From Methanoculleus caldifontis (lineage in GTDB: Archaea; Halobacteriota; Methanomicrobia; Methanomicrobiales; Methanoculleaceae): DNA of 64,000 nt. Position numbers and translations under genes: made by a program. Within the stretch, counting starts at the first letter, position 1; every line of letters begins with the position of its first letter. The notes beneath the pieces are model-generated. The model saw only the letters and a program-made list of their open reading frames with translations. It did not search any database and was not told where the DNA came from. The stretch covers positions 1-64,000 of the forward strand of contig NZ_WBKO01000001.1 of assembly GCF_032842345.1 (NCBI RefSeq), read 5' to 3'. Of the stretch, positions 34,426 to 43,670 are shown piece by piece.

Positions 34426-35568
34426 ATGCAATGCGCCGAGTGTAAGGGGAGGGGGTTCTGCGGGCTCGAACGCTGCCCGATCATGAGCAGGTTCTACGCC
34501 CGCCTCCCGGTGCGGCCGAGCGACCGTTACCAGGGGGCCGCCCCGTCGGTCTTTGTGGGGAGTTACGGCTACCCGAAGGTCGCCGGGGGGCCGCTGATGA
34601 TCGACGACGCCGACAACCCGCCGGACTGGGTCAGCCGGGGGCTCGGCATCGAGGAGATCGTGGGGCTCCGGGCCCGGACGATCCGCGGGGCCGGGGAGGC
34701 GAAAGACCTCTCCGGGAGCATCCAGGAGATCGCGCTCTCGAGCAGCCCGCTCGACGTCGAGGTGCGCTTTGTGAAACCGGTCGCCTTCGACCTCCGGTTC
34801 GACGGGACGATCGCCCCCGTCGGGCTCACCGGTGCCATCCGGGATATGGACGTCCTCGGCAACGCAAGGGTTGACCGGGCGGTCGACCGGGCGACCTCCG
34901 ACACCGACCTCGGTGCTACGGACGCCTGCGAGATCCTCAATGCCTCCGGCATCGACGTCTACCGGATCACCCAGCTCATGACCGCCGGGCTCCTCGGGAA
35001 GAAACGGCGCGTCGTCCCCACCCGGTGGGCGATCACGGCGGTCGACGACACGGTCTCGACCCGGCTCAAGAAGAAGATCGCCCGCTACCCCCCGCTCGGC
35101 GGGATAGAGGTCTTCTCGGCCGCACTCTACGGGAACCATATCGTCTGCATCCTCGTCCCCGGCGACTGGAAGTACGAGATGATCGAGGTCTGGGGGAAGC
35201 AGTCGCTCTGGGGCGGCGGGAGCGAGACGATCGCCCGCGACGGAGAGGGCATGACGAAGTCGGGCTACTCCCCGATAGCGGGGGCCTACTACTCGGCACG
35301 CCTCGCGGTCGCGGAGTACCTGGAGAGCGTCCGGCGTTCGGCGCGGATACTGGTCCTCAGAAACGTCACGAGCGAGTACTGGGCGCCGCTCGGCACCTGG
35401 GTCATCCGGGAGGCGGCGCGGAACGCCATGCGGGGCGAGAAGAGAACGTGCGCGAGTCTTGAGGAGGCGGTCAACCTTGCCTCCCGGCTGATCGGGTTCA
35501 ACCACTGGCGCTCCCACAGCAGGCTCATCCCGGAGCTCGCGACGCAGAGGACGCTCTTTGATTTCTAA
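34426..35568 (+). CDS. archaeal DNA repair protein NreA
   Basis: 380 aa. The N-terminus has a Cys4 zinc finger (C3, C6, C12, C17 in CAECKGRGFCGLERCP). The core shows SVFVGSYGYPKVAGGP and the Nre-type regions DTVSTRLKKKIARYP and WGKQSLWGGGSET. The protein ends in QRTLFDF (residues 374-380), a textbook PCNA-interacting PIP box. Nre proteins work in DNA damage tolerance in haloarchaea. It lies tail to tail with DNA ligase. Confidence 0.92.
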   Translation: MQCAECKGRGFCGLERCPIMSRFYARLPVRPSDRYQGAAPSVFVGSYGYPKVAGGPLMIDDADNPPDWVSRGLGIEEIVGLRARTIRGAGEAKDLSGSIQEIALSSSPLDVEVRFVKPVAFDLRFDGTIAPVGLTGAIRDMDVLGNARVDRAVDRATSDTDLGATDACEILNASGIDVYRITQLMTAGLLGKKRRVVPTRWAITAVDDTVSTRLKKKIARYPPLGGIEVFSAALYGNHIVCILVPGDWKYEMIEVWGKQSLWGGGSETIARDGEGMTKSGYSPIAGAYYSARLAVAEYLESVRRSARILVLRNVTSEYWAPLGTWVIREAARNAMRGEKRTCASLEEAVNLASRLIGFNHWRSHSRLIPELATQRTLFDF

Positions 35569-35589
35569 AGGAAGCCCTGCGTGAGTTAG

Positions 35590-35756
35590 CTCGCGCGAAG
35601 TGCGAGCGTAGCGAGCTTGAGCACCGTAGGTGCGAGCCGCGATGGTCCGTCAGGACCGGAGCGTGAGAAGCCATCAGGCTTCGAACCGCGAAGAGCGCGA
35701 AGTTTGGTAGATAGGCATGTAACTCCTCTTCGCGGCTTCGCGCCTTCGCGTGAGAC
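35590..35756. repeat. hairpin chain plus GCGAAG inverted-repeat element
   Basis: Between nreA and lig. Consecutive short hairpins: GCACC-GTA-GGTGC at 35621-35633, GGTCC-GTCA-GGACC at 35644-35657, GAAGCC-ATCA-GGCTTC at 35667-35682. Then CCGCGAAGAGCGCGAAG at 35687-35703 and its approximate reverse CTTCGCGGCTTCGCGCCTTC at 35728-35747. Related to 13634-13714 and to the copies at 48431, 49029 and 54254. Confidence 0.7.
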
Positions 35757-35787
35757 CACGTCGCCTTCGTTGCCGGCCGGGATGTTG

Positions 35788-37434
35788 CTACAGACTTCCC
35801 TGCCCGTTCTTCTGCCGGAGGTAGCGCTCGATGAGGGAATCGAGGCTCTCGGCCTCGTCGGCGCTCTTGTCCTCCCGCACCCGGACGAACCGCGGGAACC
35901 GGAGCGCGTAGCCGCTCCCGTAGTTCGGGCTCGCCTGGATCTCCGAGTAGCCGACCTCGAAGACCACATCCGGCTCGAGCGTCACCTCTTTCCCCGAACG
36001 GGCTATCACCTTATCCTTGAAGAGGGCGTAGAGCTCCGCGAGCGTCTCGTCGTTGATCCCGGTTGCCACCTTCCCGACGGCGAGGAGCCGGCCCTGGTCC
36101 TGGACCGCGAGGAGGAACGACCCGAACGTCCCGGCCCGCCGGCCCTCGCCCCACTCGGCCCCGACGACCACGAGGTCGAGGGTCTCGACGCCGGGCTTCA
36201 CCTTCACCCAGAGGCGGCCCCGGACGCCCGGCGTGTAAGGCGAGTCGAGGACCTTCACCATCACGCCCTCGTGGCCGAGACCGAGCGCCTCGTTATAGAT
36301 CGCCTCCGCCCCGGCGACGTCGGTGACCCGGAACTGCTCTGCGACGTGGGCTGTGAGCACCTCATCGAGGATCTTCCGCCTCTCCGAGAGGGGCCGGTCC
36401 ATCAGCGACTCGCCGTCCAGATAGAGGATATCAAAGACCCTCGGCACGAGTTCGATCTGCTCCATCATCGCGTCGACCTCGTGCTTGCGCCTGAACCGCC
36501 GGATGACGTACTGGAACGGCATCGGTTTCCCGTCCCGGACGGCGACCGCCTCCCCGTCCAAGATGACGTCGTGATTGGTCGCCTCCACGAGGAGCCGGGC
36601 GATGTCGGGGAGGCTCCCCGTGACCTCCTCGAGTTTCCGCGAGTAGATCCGCGAGACGCCGCCGACCTTGTGGAACTGGAACCTGCTCCCGTCGTACTTG
36701 TGCTCGACCGCCACCTCGCCGTGGTCCTCGAGCTGGGCGGCGATCGTCCCCGCCTGGGCGAGCATCATCTTCACCGGCCGGAAGGGCTCGATCGTGACGC
36801 GGGAAAGGGCGTCGGGGTCGCGCCGGGCGAGGAGGGCGACCTGCCCCAGATCGTTCATCGCCTGGTGGGCATGCTCGACGAGGCGGACGTCGACCGCGAA
36901 CGCACGGGCGACGGCGTCGCGGACGTTCCCCTCGCCCATCCCGATCCGGAGCTCCTCAAGCATCAGCCTTGCGAGATAGCGCCCCTCAAGGGGCCGGGCG
37001 TTCCCGAAGAGCCCCTGCGCCACACGGAGTTTCTCCCGCTGCGACCGCTGCCCGCCCGCTGCCGCCATCCGCTCGAACTCGCGGTAGACATCGACGAGGC
37101 CGAGCTCCTGCATGAAGAACGAGGTCTGCTCCTTCTTCGCGAGGAGGCGCTCGACGGCAAGGCCGGCATCCCCGGTCGCGTTGATCGCCTCGCGGACCGT
37201 ATCCCTCTTCGTCCCGACGACGTAGGCCACGGCGTCGTAGAGGAGGTTCGGACCCACGCCGAGGTTCTTTGTGCTCCAGTCGGGGAAGACCCTCCCCATG
37301 ATGAAGCGGACGAAGACGGGGAGTTCGTCGTCGTCAAGCCGGGGGAGGACGGCGGCGACCTGCTCGATCATCTCAAGGCGCCCTGCTATCCCCTCGAGGC
37401 GCTCGCAAACCTCGGCGAACTCCAGAAATTGCAT
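35788..37434 (-). CDS. lig: ATP-dependent DNA ligase
   Basis: 548 aa from the third codon of the longest frame (ATG at 37434), giving [16 protein letters not shown]. The adenylated lysine is K246 in [11 protein letters not shown] (motif I). Motif III is [10 protein letters not shown], motif [12 protein letters not shown], and the OB-fold motif V/VI region is LWVKVKPG and [14 protein letters not shown]. Normal length for archaeal replicative ligases. It joins Okazaki fragments and seals repair nicks. Confidence 0.96.
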   Translation of the reverse strand: MQFLEFAEVCERLEGIAGRLEMIEQVAAVLPRLDDDELPVFVRFIMGRVFPDWSTKNLGVGPNLLYDAVAYVVGTKRDTVREAINATGDAGLAVERLLAKKEQTSFFMQELGLVDVYREFERMAAAGGQRSQREKLRVAQGLFGNARPLEGRYLARLMLEELRIGMGEGNVRDAVARAFAVDVRLVEHAHQAMNDLGQVALLARRDPDALSRVTIEPFRPVKMMLAQAGTIAAQLEDHGEVAVEHKYDGSRFQFHKVGGVSRIYSRKLEEVTGSLPDIARLLVEATNHDVILDGEAVAVRDGKPMPFQYVIRRFRRKHEVDAMMEQIELVPRVFDILYLDGESLMDRPLSERRKILDEVLTAHVAEQFRVTDVAGAEAIYNEALGLGHEGVMVKVLDSPYTPGVRGRLWVKVKPGVETLDLVVVGAEWGEGRRAGTFGSFLLAVQDQGRLLAVGKVATGINDETLAELYALFKDKVIARSGKEVTLEPDVVFEVGYSEIQASPNYGSGYALRFPRFVRVREDKSADEAESLDSLIERYLRQKNGQGSL

Positions 37435-37522
37435 ACCCATATCTCCTGAAGCATTTCGCCGCGGGACGCATCAACCCTCCTCTTTGGCACGGTTGAAGTG
37501 GAAGGACCGCCAATCTTCATCC

Positions 37523-37756
37523 ATGAACCAGGACGAAGAACTCAAGGAGATGCTCCGCGACCTCATCTGGCTCAACAGCCTGATCGCGACCGAACTCATC
37601 CAGATCACCGAGAACACCTCCCAGATCCTCCGGAAAGCGGCTCCCCCGGAGGCCTGCATCGCCGAGCACGCGGCCCTGCGGGCGAAGACGCTCGAGATCG
37701 CCGACCGTTACCGGCCGGGGACGATGCTCCGGCAGCACGTCGAAAAACACCAATAA
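37523..37756 (+). CDS. small hypothetical protein
   Basis: 77 aa from the ATG at 37523. Mostly helical: MNQDEELKEMLRDLIWLNSL then ATELIQITENTSQILRKAAP and a C-terminal ADRYRPGTMLRQHVEKHQ. Only one cysteine, no signal peptide. It is divergent from lig, 88 bp away. I do not recognise the family. Confidence 0.6.
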   Translation: MNQDEELKEMLRDLIWLNSLIATELIQITENTSQILRKAAPPEACIAEHAALRAKTLEIADRYRPGTMLRQHVEKHQ

Positions 37757-37773
37757 AAAGGTGATGGGTGCCG

Positions 37774-38256
37774 TCAGGCTCCGGCGGCGACAAGCCCCGC
37801 GTCCCTGACGACGAGGTCCGACTCCTCGATCAGGTCCTCCGTCAGGGCGATCTCGACCGTCCCATTGACCGGGTCGATGGTGCTCGCCGTCGCGCCGGTC
37901 GTATCGTTCCCGGCGACGGTGAAGGCGTAGCCCTCAGGCAGGACGACCTCGACGGTGTAGTTTCCCGGGCCGACGCCGCTGAAGATGTAGAGGCCCTCGC
38001 AGGCGTGGGAGAAGGTCTCGGCCGTCGCGATCCTCTCCCCCGCAGCGTCGAGAAGGTTGACGGCAACGCCGCTCATCCCCCATTCGCCGGCGGTCTGGAC
38101 GCCGTCGGCGTCGGCATCGAGAAAGATGGTCCCCCCGATCGTGCCGACGGTCCGGCCGAGATCCGGTTCCGGCGGAACTGCGCCCGCCGCGCTTGCAATC
38201 GTACCGAAGACCAGTGCTGCTGTTATGATGGTTGTAAGAACGCTGATTGCTCTCAT
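37774..38256 (-). CDS. secreted single-domain SdrD B-like protein
   Basis: 160 aa from the ATG at 38256. Signal peptide MRAISVLTTIITAALVFGTI with SAAGAVPPEP after it, then an SdrD-B-type beta domain: GTIGGTIFLDADADGVQTAG (Ca2+-binding acidic loop), GVAVNLLDAAGERIATAETF and YTVEVVLPEGYAFTVAGND. Surface protein of unknown role; a longer relative follows downstream on the same strand (38485-40944). Confidence 0.8.
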   Translation of the reverse strand: MRAISVLTTIITAALVFGTIASAAGAVPPEPDLGRTVGTIGGTIFLDADADGVQTAGEWGMSGVAVNLLDAAGERIATAETFSHACEGLYIFSGVGPGNYTVEVVLPEGYAFTVAGNDTTGATASTIDPVNGTVEIALTEDLIEESDLVVRDAGLVAAGA

Positions 38257-38484
38257 CTGGTTCACCTCGCCTTCCGGACGCCGGCGAGGGCGGTCCGGAT
38301 GGTGCAACCCCCGGGACTGAGCGGGTTTTTCCCGATCCCCAGTCCGTCGGGGTTCGACCCCAGGATAGTCGTTATATTATATGAAGATTGTTAAATGTAC
38401 CGGAGCAGGCGGCACCCACATCCGGCAGATAAAAATACCTAATTTCCAAAAAATTGACCCATAAATGCAGTAAACCAGGCCAGA
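38257..38484. other. intergenic region between the two SdrD-B-like genes
   Basis: 228 bases, AT-rich in the middle (ATTATATGAAGATTGTTAAA around 38375-38395) against a GC-rich background, likely holding the promoter of the shorter gene. No gene seen. Confidence 0.45.
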
Positions 38485-40944
38485 TTACGCCAGGGTAGGC
38501 AGATCCCAATCAGGCGAAGGGGGAGGCGGATCGCGCGCATCCCCGCCGTCCCCGATGCTCTCGTTCTCCGGGCTCGCCACATCGCCCGCTCCGCCCGCCT
38601 CGCCTGCCGGCGGAGTCGGCGTGGGAGCGGGGATGATCAGCCCCGCGTCCCTGGTGACGATGTCGCCCCCGCCGACGACGAAGAGATCGGTCGAGCCGGT
38701 TGAGGGGTCTGGAGAACTGTTCCCACCGGGGGCCGTGAAGACGTAGCCCTCCGGCGGGGTGAACGCCACGGCGTACTCGCCGGGGAGGAGGGGGCCGAAG
38801 AGGTAGAAGGATGTGTAGCGGTCGTGATAACCCGTGCGGGCCGACGCCAGGACCTCGCCCTCCGCGTCCATGAGGCGGACCTCGACGTCCGTCATGCCGT
38901 AGGTCTCGTCACGGATGCCGTCCTGGTTGTCGTCGCTCCAGGTCGTCCCGAGAACCCACCCGTAGGCCGTCTCCGGGGTCTCGGTCTGGTAGTCGCCGAT
39001 GAACCCGGCGTTCAGGGTTTCCTGCCCGTCAACGCTCCCCGCGAACGCCAGCCCGTCAAGCAGGACGGCGTCGTTGCCGGGGCCGGAGATCGTGCACGAG
39101 TAGCCGTCCGGCAGGAGGAACTCGGCGCCGCTGTAACCGCCGGTGGGGACGGCCTCAAACCGGTATGACCCGTCCGGCCCGGTGACCGCAGCATCGAACA
39201 TCGTCCGCATCCCGATCAACCGGACGCTGATGCCGGGGATGCCCGGCTCGCCGGGACCGGGAGCCCCGTCCCCATCGAGGTCGTACCAGACGGTTCCCGA
39301 GAGCGCCCTCCTCTCGCCATCATCGTCGTCCCGCTCATCGTCGTCATCATCATCATCGTCACGTGGCGCCGGCGTTGGGCCCACCGTCACTCTCGGGGTC
39401 GGGCCCACCGTAACTCTCGGGGTTGGGCCCACCGTAACTCTTGGTGTCGGGCCCACCGTCACTCTTGGTGTCGGGCCCACCGTCACTCTCGGCGTCGGGC
39501 CCACCGTCACTCTTGGCGTCGGGTCCACTGTCAGCGTGGGTGCCGGCGGAATAGTCACCTCCCCGACGGGTTTTATGACCCGGGTGGGGATGGGCGTGGG
39601 CGTCGTCGGGACCGGGGTCGGGGCGGCGGTCACCGGCGTCTTCTGGGGAACGACCGGTGCCTTCGGGGGCTTGAGGGGTGCCACCGTGGGCGCGGGCGTC
39701 GGGGTCGTGGTCGGAGTCGGCGTCGGCTCCGGGGCCTTCTCGAGCCCTATCACCCAGGCATCCGTATTCACCGACCCATCCCGCACCGTGGCGTTGAACG
39801 TGCCGGCCACGACGTACCCGCCGGGTTCCGCCTCGACGAGCGACGCGGCCCGGTCGCCGGGGTTCACGCCGCCGGCGATCTTGCTCCACACCACAGCGCC
39901 GGCGGCATCCGTCCCGACGATCCAGGCGTCGGTGTCGTCGACGCCCAAAAATCCGGTCTCCCCGGCGAAGACATAGCCGCCGTCAGCGGCCCAGATGACG
40001 GCCGTAGCAGACTCGTTCACGCCGAAATCCCCGTAGATCCAGTTCCAGATTATGTCGCCGGCGGGGGTGAGTTTGATGAGGAGGGCGTCGGTGTCGATTG
40101 TCTCGTTATCCGGCCTCTCCGTAAAGGTTCCGGCGACGAGGAGGCCGCCGTCCGGGGTGTTGATCACCGCCCGGCCGAGATCGTCGTCGGGGCTCCCGAA
40201 CGTCCGGTTCCAGACCTCGCCGCCGGACTCATTCAGCCGGACCACCCAGACGTCGGCCATCCCGGCCCCCGACGACTCCGTGCTGCCGGCAAAGACGAAG
40301 TCCCCGTCGGGGAGCCGGACGACGGCGTTCGCGGTGTCGTTCCCCGACCCGCCGAGCACCCTGCTCCAGACCTCGCCGCCCGTCTCGTTCACCCTGACCG
40401 CCCAGGCATCCGACTCGTTCCCTCCCCAGGCCGCGGTGGAGCCGACGAAGAGGAAGCCGCCGTCACCTGTCGGGGTCACCGCGTTCGCCGAAGCGTTGAC
40501 GTCCGCGCCGCCGTAGGTCCGGTTCCAGACCTCGTCGCCCGACGGGTCGACCATCAGGAGCCAGGCGTCGGTGTCCAGCCGCGTCCCGTTCGTGACATAG
40601 GTCAGGTTGCCGGCAAGGAGGAGGGTGCCGTTCTCGGTCAGGAGGACGGAGCGCGCGGTGTCGGCCTCCTCCCCGCCGTAGGTCCGGTTCCACTCCTCGC
40701 TGCCGTCCGCCGTCAGCCGGACAAGCCAGGCGTCCGTCTTCCCCGCCCCGAACGATCCCGTCTCCCCGGCAAGGAAGAAGCCGTCTTCAGGATCAGCGAC
40801 GATCGCGTATACCGCCTCGCCGGCGTCCGGTCCGCCGTAGGTCCGGTTCAGGGTGACAACATAGTCCTCGCTCTCCGCTCCCGCGACTGCAACGAACACG
40901 AGTGCCGAGAGGAAGACGATCCAGAGATAGGTGCCGCATCGCAT
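38485..40944 (-). CDS. large secreted surface protein: beta-propeller-like repeats, repeat stalk and SdrD-B domains
   Basis: 819 aa. After a signal peptide (GTYLWIVFLSALVFVAVAGA) come about seven repeats of 50-65 residues with the pattern VWNRTYGG...GGF.F.G.T...DAWVVRLN, likely a beta-propeller. A Thr/Pro-rich region then leads to a stalk of GPTPRVTV repeats and a run of about ten Asp. Two SdrD-B-like domains follow (TVWYDLDGDGAPGPGEPGIP; TTWSDDNQDGIRDE). The end is Pro-rich with no obvious transmembrane helix, so how it is anchored is unclear. Confidence 0.85.
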   Translation of the reverse strand: MRCGTYLWIVFLSALVFVAVAGAESEDYVVTLNRTYGGPDAGEAVYAIVADPEDGFFLAGETGSFGAGKTDAWLVRLTADGSEEWNRTYGGEEADTARSVLLTENGTLLLAGNLTYVTNGTRLDTDAWLLMVDPSGDEVWNRTYGGADVNASANAVTPTGDGGFLFVGSTAAWGGNESDAWAVRVNETGGEVWSRVLGGSGNDTANAVVRLPDGDFVFAGSTESSGAGMADVWVVRLNESGGEVWNRTFGSPDDDLGRAVINTPDGGLLVAGTFTERPDNETIDTDALLIKLTPAGDIIWNWIYGDFGVNESATAVIWAADGGYVFAGETGFLGVDDTDAWIVGTDAAGAVVWSKIAGGVNPGDRAASLVEAEPGGYVVAGTFNATVRDGSVNTDAWVIGLEKAPEPTPTPTTTPTPAPTVAPLKPPKAPVVPQKTPVTAAPTPVPTTPTPIPTRVIKPVGEVTIPPAPTLTVDPTPRVTVGPTPRVTVGPTPRVTVGPTPRVTVGPTPRVTVGPTPRVTVGPTPAPRDDDDDDDDERDDDDGERRALSGTVWYDLDGDGAPGPGEPGIPGISVRLIGMRTMFDAAVTGPDGSYRFEAVPTGGYSGAEFLLPDGYSCTISGPGNDAVLLDGLAFAGSVDGQETLNAGFIGDYQTETPETAYGWVLGTTWSDDNQDGIRDETYGMTDVEVRLMDAEGEVLASARTGYHDRYTSFYLFGPLLPGEYAVAFTPPEGYVFTAPGGNSSPDPSTGSTDLFVVGGGDIVTRDAGLIIPAPTPTPPAGEAGGAGDVASPENESIGDGGDARDPPPPSPDWDLPTLA
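39371..39538. repeat. 24-bp tandem repeat (7 units) coding the GPTPRVTV stalk
   Basis: Seven consecutive 24-base units of the form GGYGTYGGGCCCACCGTMAC plus TCTY, at 39371-39394, 39395-39418, 39419-39442, 39443-39466, 39467-39490, 39491-39514 and a degenerate last unit 39515-39538. Near-identity at DNA level suggests recent expansion and possible length variation among strains. Confidence 0.9.
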
Positions 40945-41270
40945 GGGTATAAACTCCGCTCATCGACCCCCGCGACGCTGTGCGGCCCGCACCGGGGATC
41001 CCCGCCCGGCTCTCCGCCCTGCGATCGGCGCGACGCGCAGGCCGGGTCCGGGAGAGGCGGGGTCTCCTGCAGACTTCGCGGGCTCCATACCGCCGCGGGG
41101 TTCTGGACCTGAATCGCGACATTATTATAATAATGTTATTTCAAATCACGCGCAGGCGATCCGGTGTGGAGCGGGCGCCTTCCGGAGAGGGTACCTCCAC
41201 TATCCCTCGCAAGCCGTCCACCCCGCAACCATCAATACGCTTATGAACAAATCCTAGATAGGAGACCTGC
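40945..41270. other. intergenic region with an 18-bp palindrome
   Basis: 326 bases between divergent surface-protein and PfpI genes. ACATTATTATAATAATGT at 41119-41136 is a perfect 18-base palindrome and the most AT-rich point of the gap; it could be overlapping TATA elements or an operator. No gene is seen. Confidence 0.55.
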
Positions 41271-41786
41271 ATGAGACTCTTGCTTGCGATTGCACCGGAA
41301 CGGTTCAGGGACGAGGAGCTGGAGGTCCCGAAGAGAGCCTTCGAGGAGGCGGGGATCGGCGTCGAGATCGTTTCCACGACCGCCGGCACCTGCACCGGGA
41401 TGCTCGGCGGCACCGCGGAGGCGGCGATGACGTTTGACGACGTCGATCCCGGAGAATATGCCGGGATCGTCGTCGTCGGGGGCTCCGGCTCGGAGGAGCA
41501 CCTCTGGGGCTGCGAGCGGCTCGTCGCCCTCGTCCGGGAGTTCTTCAAGCAGGGCAAGGTCGTCGCCGCCATCTGCCTCGCGCCGGTCGTCCTGGCCCGG
41601 GCGGGCATCCTCGCCGGCCGGCAGGCCACGGTGTACTCAAGCCCTGCGGCGATGGAGGAGATGAAGAAGGCCGGGGCAAACATTCTTCCCATCCCCGTCG
41701 TCGCCGACCTGCAGGTCGTGACCGCGAACGGCCCCGCTGCTGCGGCGGGGTTCGCCGAGACCATCATCACGAAACTGGAATGCTGA
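41271..41786 (+). CDS. DJ-1/PfpI family protein
   Basis: 171 aa class I glutamine amidotransferase-like fold. The nucleophile elbow is VVAAICLAPVVLARAG with C102, and the acidic strand YAGIVVVGGSGSEEHLWG precedes it. Related proteins are stress-linked hydrolases or glyoxalases. It is coupled to the next gene by a 7-bp overlap. Confidence 0.9.
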   Translation: MRLLLAIAPERFRDEELEVPKRAFEEAGIGVEIVSTTAGTCTGMLGGTAEAAMTFDDVDPGEYAGIVVVGGSGSEEHLWGCERLVALVREFFKQGKVVAAICLAPVVLARAGILAGRQATVYSSPAAMEEMKKAGANILPIPVVADLQVVTANGPAAAAGFAETIITKLEC

Positions 41787-42493
41787 ACGATACCGGCAAC
41801 GGCGGCGTGAGCCGGGGTGACTGCACCCTGGTGATCCCCGCATACAACGAAGAGCAGAGGATACAATCGCTCCTTCTCGACCTATCGGGCTTTTCCGGCG
41901 ACCTCATCTTCGTCTGCGACGGGACCGACGCCACCCCCGCGGTCATCGGGGCGTTCGCACAGGCCCACCCGTCGCTCGCCATCCGGTGCCTGACCTATCC
42001 CACCCGTCTCGGGAAAGGGGGCGGGGTCGTCGCCGGGATGCGGGCCGCGACCACCCGCTACGTCGGTTACATGGACGCGGACGGCTCGACCTCCCTTGCG
42101 GAGATGGAACGCCTCTTCGACCGTCTCGCGGCCGCGGACGGGGTCATCGGGTCGCGCTGGCTCCCCGACTCCGTCCTCCCGGTGAGGCAGGGGTTCCGGC
42201 GCCGGGTGGAGAGCCGCCTCTTCAACCTCCTCGTGAGGATGCTCTTCGGGCTCGGCTACTGCGACACCCAGTGCGGCGCGAAGGCCTTCCGGCGGGAGGC
42301 GCTTGATAAGGTTCTTCCCGCCATCCGGTCGACCGGGTTCGAGTTCGACGTCGAGCTCCTCTGGCGGCTGCGGCAGAGGGGGTGCCGGGTGGAGGAGGTC
42401 CCGATCACCTGGGAGAACCGCGACGAGTCGAAGGTGGCGACGACGGACGCGAAGAAGATGCTTCTTGGCATGGTCCGGCTCCGGTTCGGGTGA
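41780..42493 (+). CDS. family 2 glycosyltransferase (dolichyl-phosphate sugar type)
   Basis: 237 aa. GT-A fold: TLVIPAYNEEQRI at the N-terminus, the DXD-like motif MDADGSTSLAEM, and QCGAKAFRREAL with a W..R catalytic stretch (VELLWRLRQRGCRVEEVPITWENRDESKV). No transmembrane C-terminal domain. This resembles dolichyl-phosphate glucosyltransferases, so a role in N-glycan or polyprenyl-sugar assembly is likely. Confidence 0.87.
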   Translation: MLNDTGNGGVSRGDCTLVIPAYNEEQRIQSLLLDLSGFSGDLIFVCDGTDATPAVIGAFAQAHPSLAIRCLTYPTRLGKGGGVVAGMRAATTRYVGYMDADGSTSLAEMERLFDRLAAADGVIGSRWLPDSVLPVRQGFRRRVESRLFNLLVRMLFGLGYCDTQCGAKAFRREALDKVLPAIRSTGFEFDVELLWRLRQRGCRVEEVPITWENRDESKVATTDAKKMLLGMVRLRFG

Positions 42494-42578
42494 GGGACGC
42501 GGCCCTCTCCGCGCCGGAACAAACCGCCGGGTTTTAAGGGTTTTGAGGCCGACGGATTCTGCAGGAGCGAGAGTCACG

Positions 42579-43532
42579 GTGCTTGAGAAGACGGTCTTCG
42601 TTCAGGAACTCAGGGACGGCATGCAGGTCGATGCGCCTTTCGTGGTGGAGGTTGCAGACCTGAAAGAGAAGCGGGACGGAGGCAAGTACATCCAGCTCAC
42701 CGTCTCCGACCGGACGGGCCGGGGGGCCTGCAAGGTCTGGGGGACACCCGATTATGCAGGGCAGATCGAGGAGTTCTACCGCGCGATCGCGGTCGGCGAG
42801 GTCTACCGGATCTGGGGCTACGCGAAGGTCTACAACGGCTCCTGCGAGGTCAACGTCAACGACGGGATCGCCTGCTTCGAGGCCCCGCTGCTATCGGCCG
42901 AGTTCGACCCGTCGCTCTTCGTCTACGCGCCCGTGGACTGTGCCGATATCCGGCAGAGGCTGGGCCGCATGATCGCGAAGATCGAGGACCCCGATATCCA
43001 GTCCCTGGTGGTGAGGGTCATCGACGATACTCCCGGGTTCCTCGAAGCGCCCGCGGCCAAACACCACCACCACGCCTACATGGGGGGCCTTGCCGAACAC
43101 ACCCTCGAGACCGCGGAGATAGCGCTCTCCCTCGCCGCCACCATCTGCCGGGCGGAGATGGACACCGACGTCCTCCTCGCGGGCTCCCTCCTCCACGACG
43201 TCGGGAAGGCGGCCTGTTTCCGCCGCAAGGGATTCTCGTTCGTCGCGCTTCCCGATTACACGCTCGTCGGGCACACGGCGCTCGGCGCCGCGGCGCTCCT
43301 CCGGCACGCGGACGGCGTCGACCCCTCGCGATTCGCGCACATCCTCCATATCCTGATGGCGCACCACGGCCAGTACGGCGAGATCCAGCCCCGGACCCCG
43401 GAGGCCTGGACGGTCCACTTCGCCGACAACGCGAGCGCCACCCTCCGGGCAGCCTGCGACGACGCTGCGGACCTCGCGCCGGGCGAGGGAAGGCAGGGGG
43501 CACGGACCGGGAAGGCGGTCTACCGGTTCTGA
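42579..43532 (+). CDS. OB-fold/HD-domain 3'-5' exoribonuclease, YhaM-like
   Basis: 317 aa from a GTG at 42579, 10 bases after GGAG. Residues 5-100 form an OB nucleic-acid domain (FVVEVADLKEKRDGGKYIQL, ACKVWG). Residues 155-300 form an HD phosphohydrolase: HHHHAYMGGLAEHTLETAEI, LLAGSLLHDVGK with H206-D207, and LIMAHHGQYGE-type metal residues (LMAHHGQYGE). Bacterial YhaM proteins degrade RNA and DNA 3' ends. Stands alone here. Confidence 0.9.
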   Translation: MLEKTVFVQELRDGMQVDAPFVVEVADLKEKRDGGKYIQLTVSDRTGRGACKVWGTPDYAGQIEEFYRAIAVGEVYRIWGYAKVYNGSCEVNVNDGIACFEAPLLSAEFDPSLFVYAPVDCADIRQRLGRMIAKIEDPDIQSLVVRVIDDTPGFLEAPAAKHHHHAYMGGLAEHTLETAEIALSLAATICRAEMDTDVLLAGSLLHDVGKAACFRRKGFSFVALPDYTLVGHTALGAAALLRHADGVDPSRFAHILHILMAHHGQYGEIQPRTPEAWTVHFADNASATLRAACDDAADLAPGEGRQGARTGKAVYRF

Positions 43533-43570
43533 CGGGGCAGTAAACCACGGGCTGCTATATCAAAAAGGGC

Positions 43571-43587
43571 TTCGGGTGTCGCCCGAA
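43571..43587 (+). terminator. hairpin downstream of the OB-HD gene
   Basis: TTCGGG-(TGTCG)-CCCGAA forms a 6-bp stem 39 bases after the OB-HD stop, in the gap between convergent genes. A weak U-poor context, so confidence is low. Confidence 0.35.
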
Positions 43588-43658
43588 ATCACAAATATCC
43601 TATTATTCTCCGGGTATATCGCCCTTCCGATCCCACCCGGCGAGGTGCTTCGCACCGC

Positions 43659-43664
43659 AAAAAA
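43659..43664 (-). terminator. T-run ending the copA-YHS transcript
   Basis: Read on the minus strand a run of six T lies 6 bases after the YHS-gene stop, the usual archaeal T-rich termination signal. Confidence 0.5.
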
Positions 43665-43670
43665 GGGAGG

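Noticed and set aside
39371-39538. Possible CRISPR array because of regularly spaced repeats
   Set aside because: Units are contiguous 24-mers with no spacers, and they lie in frame inside a secreted protein coding GPTPRVTV. There are no cas genes in the window.
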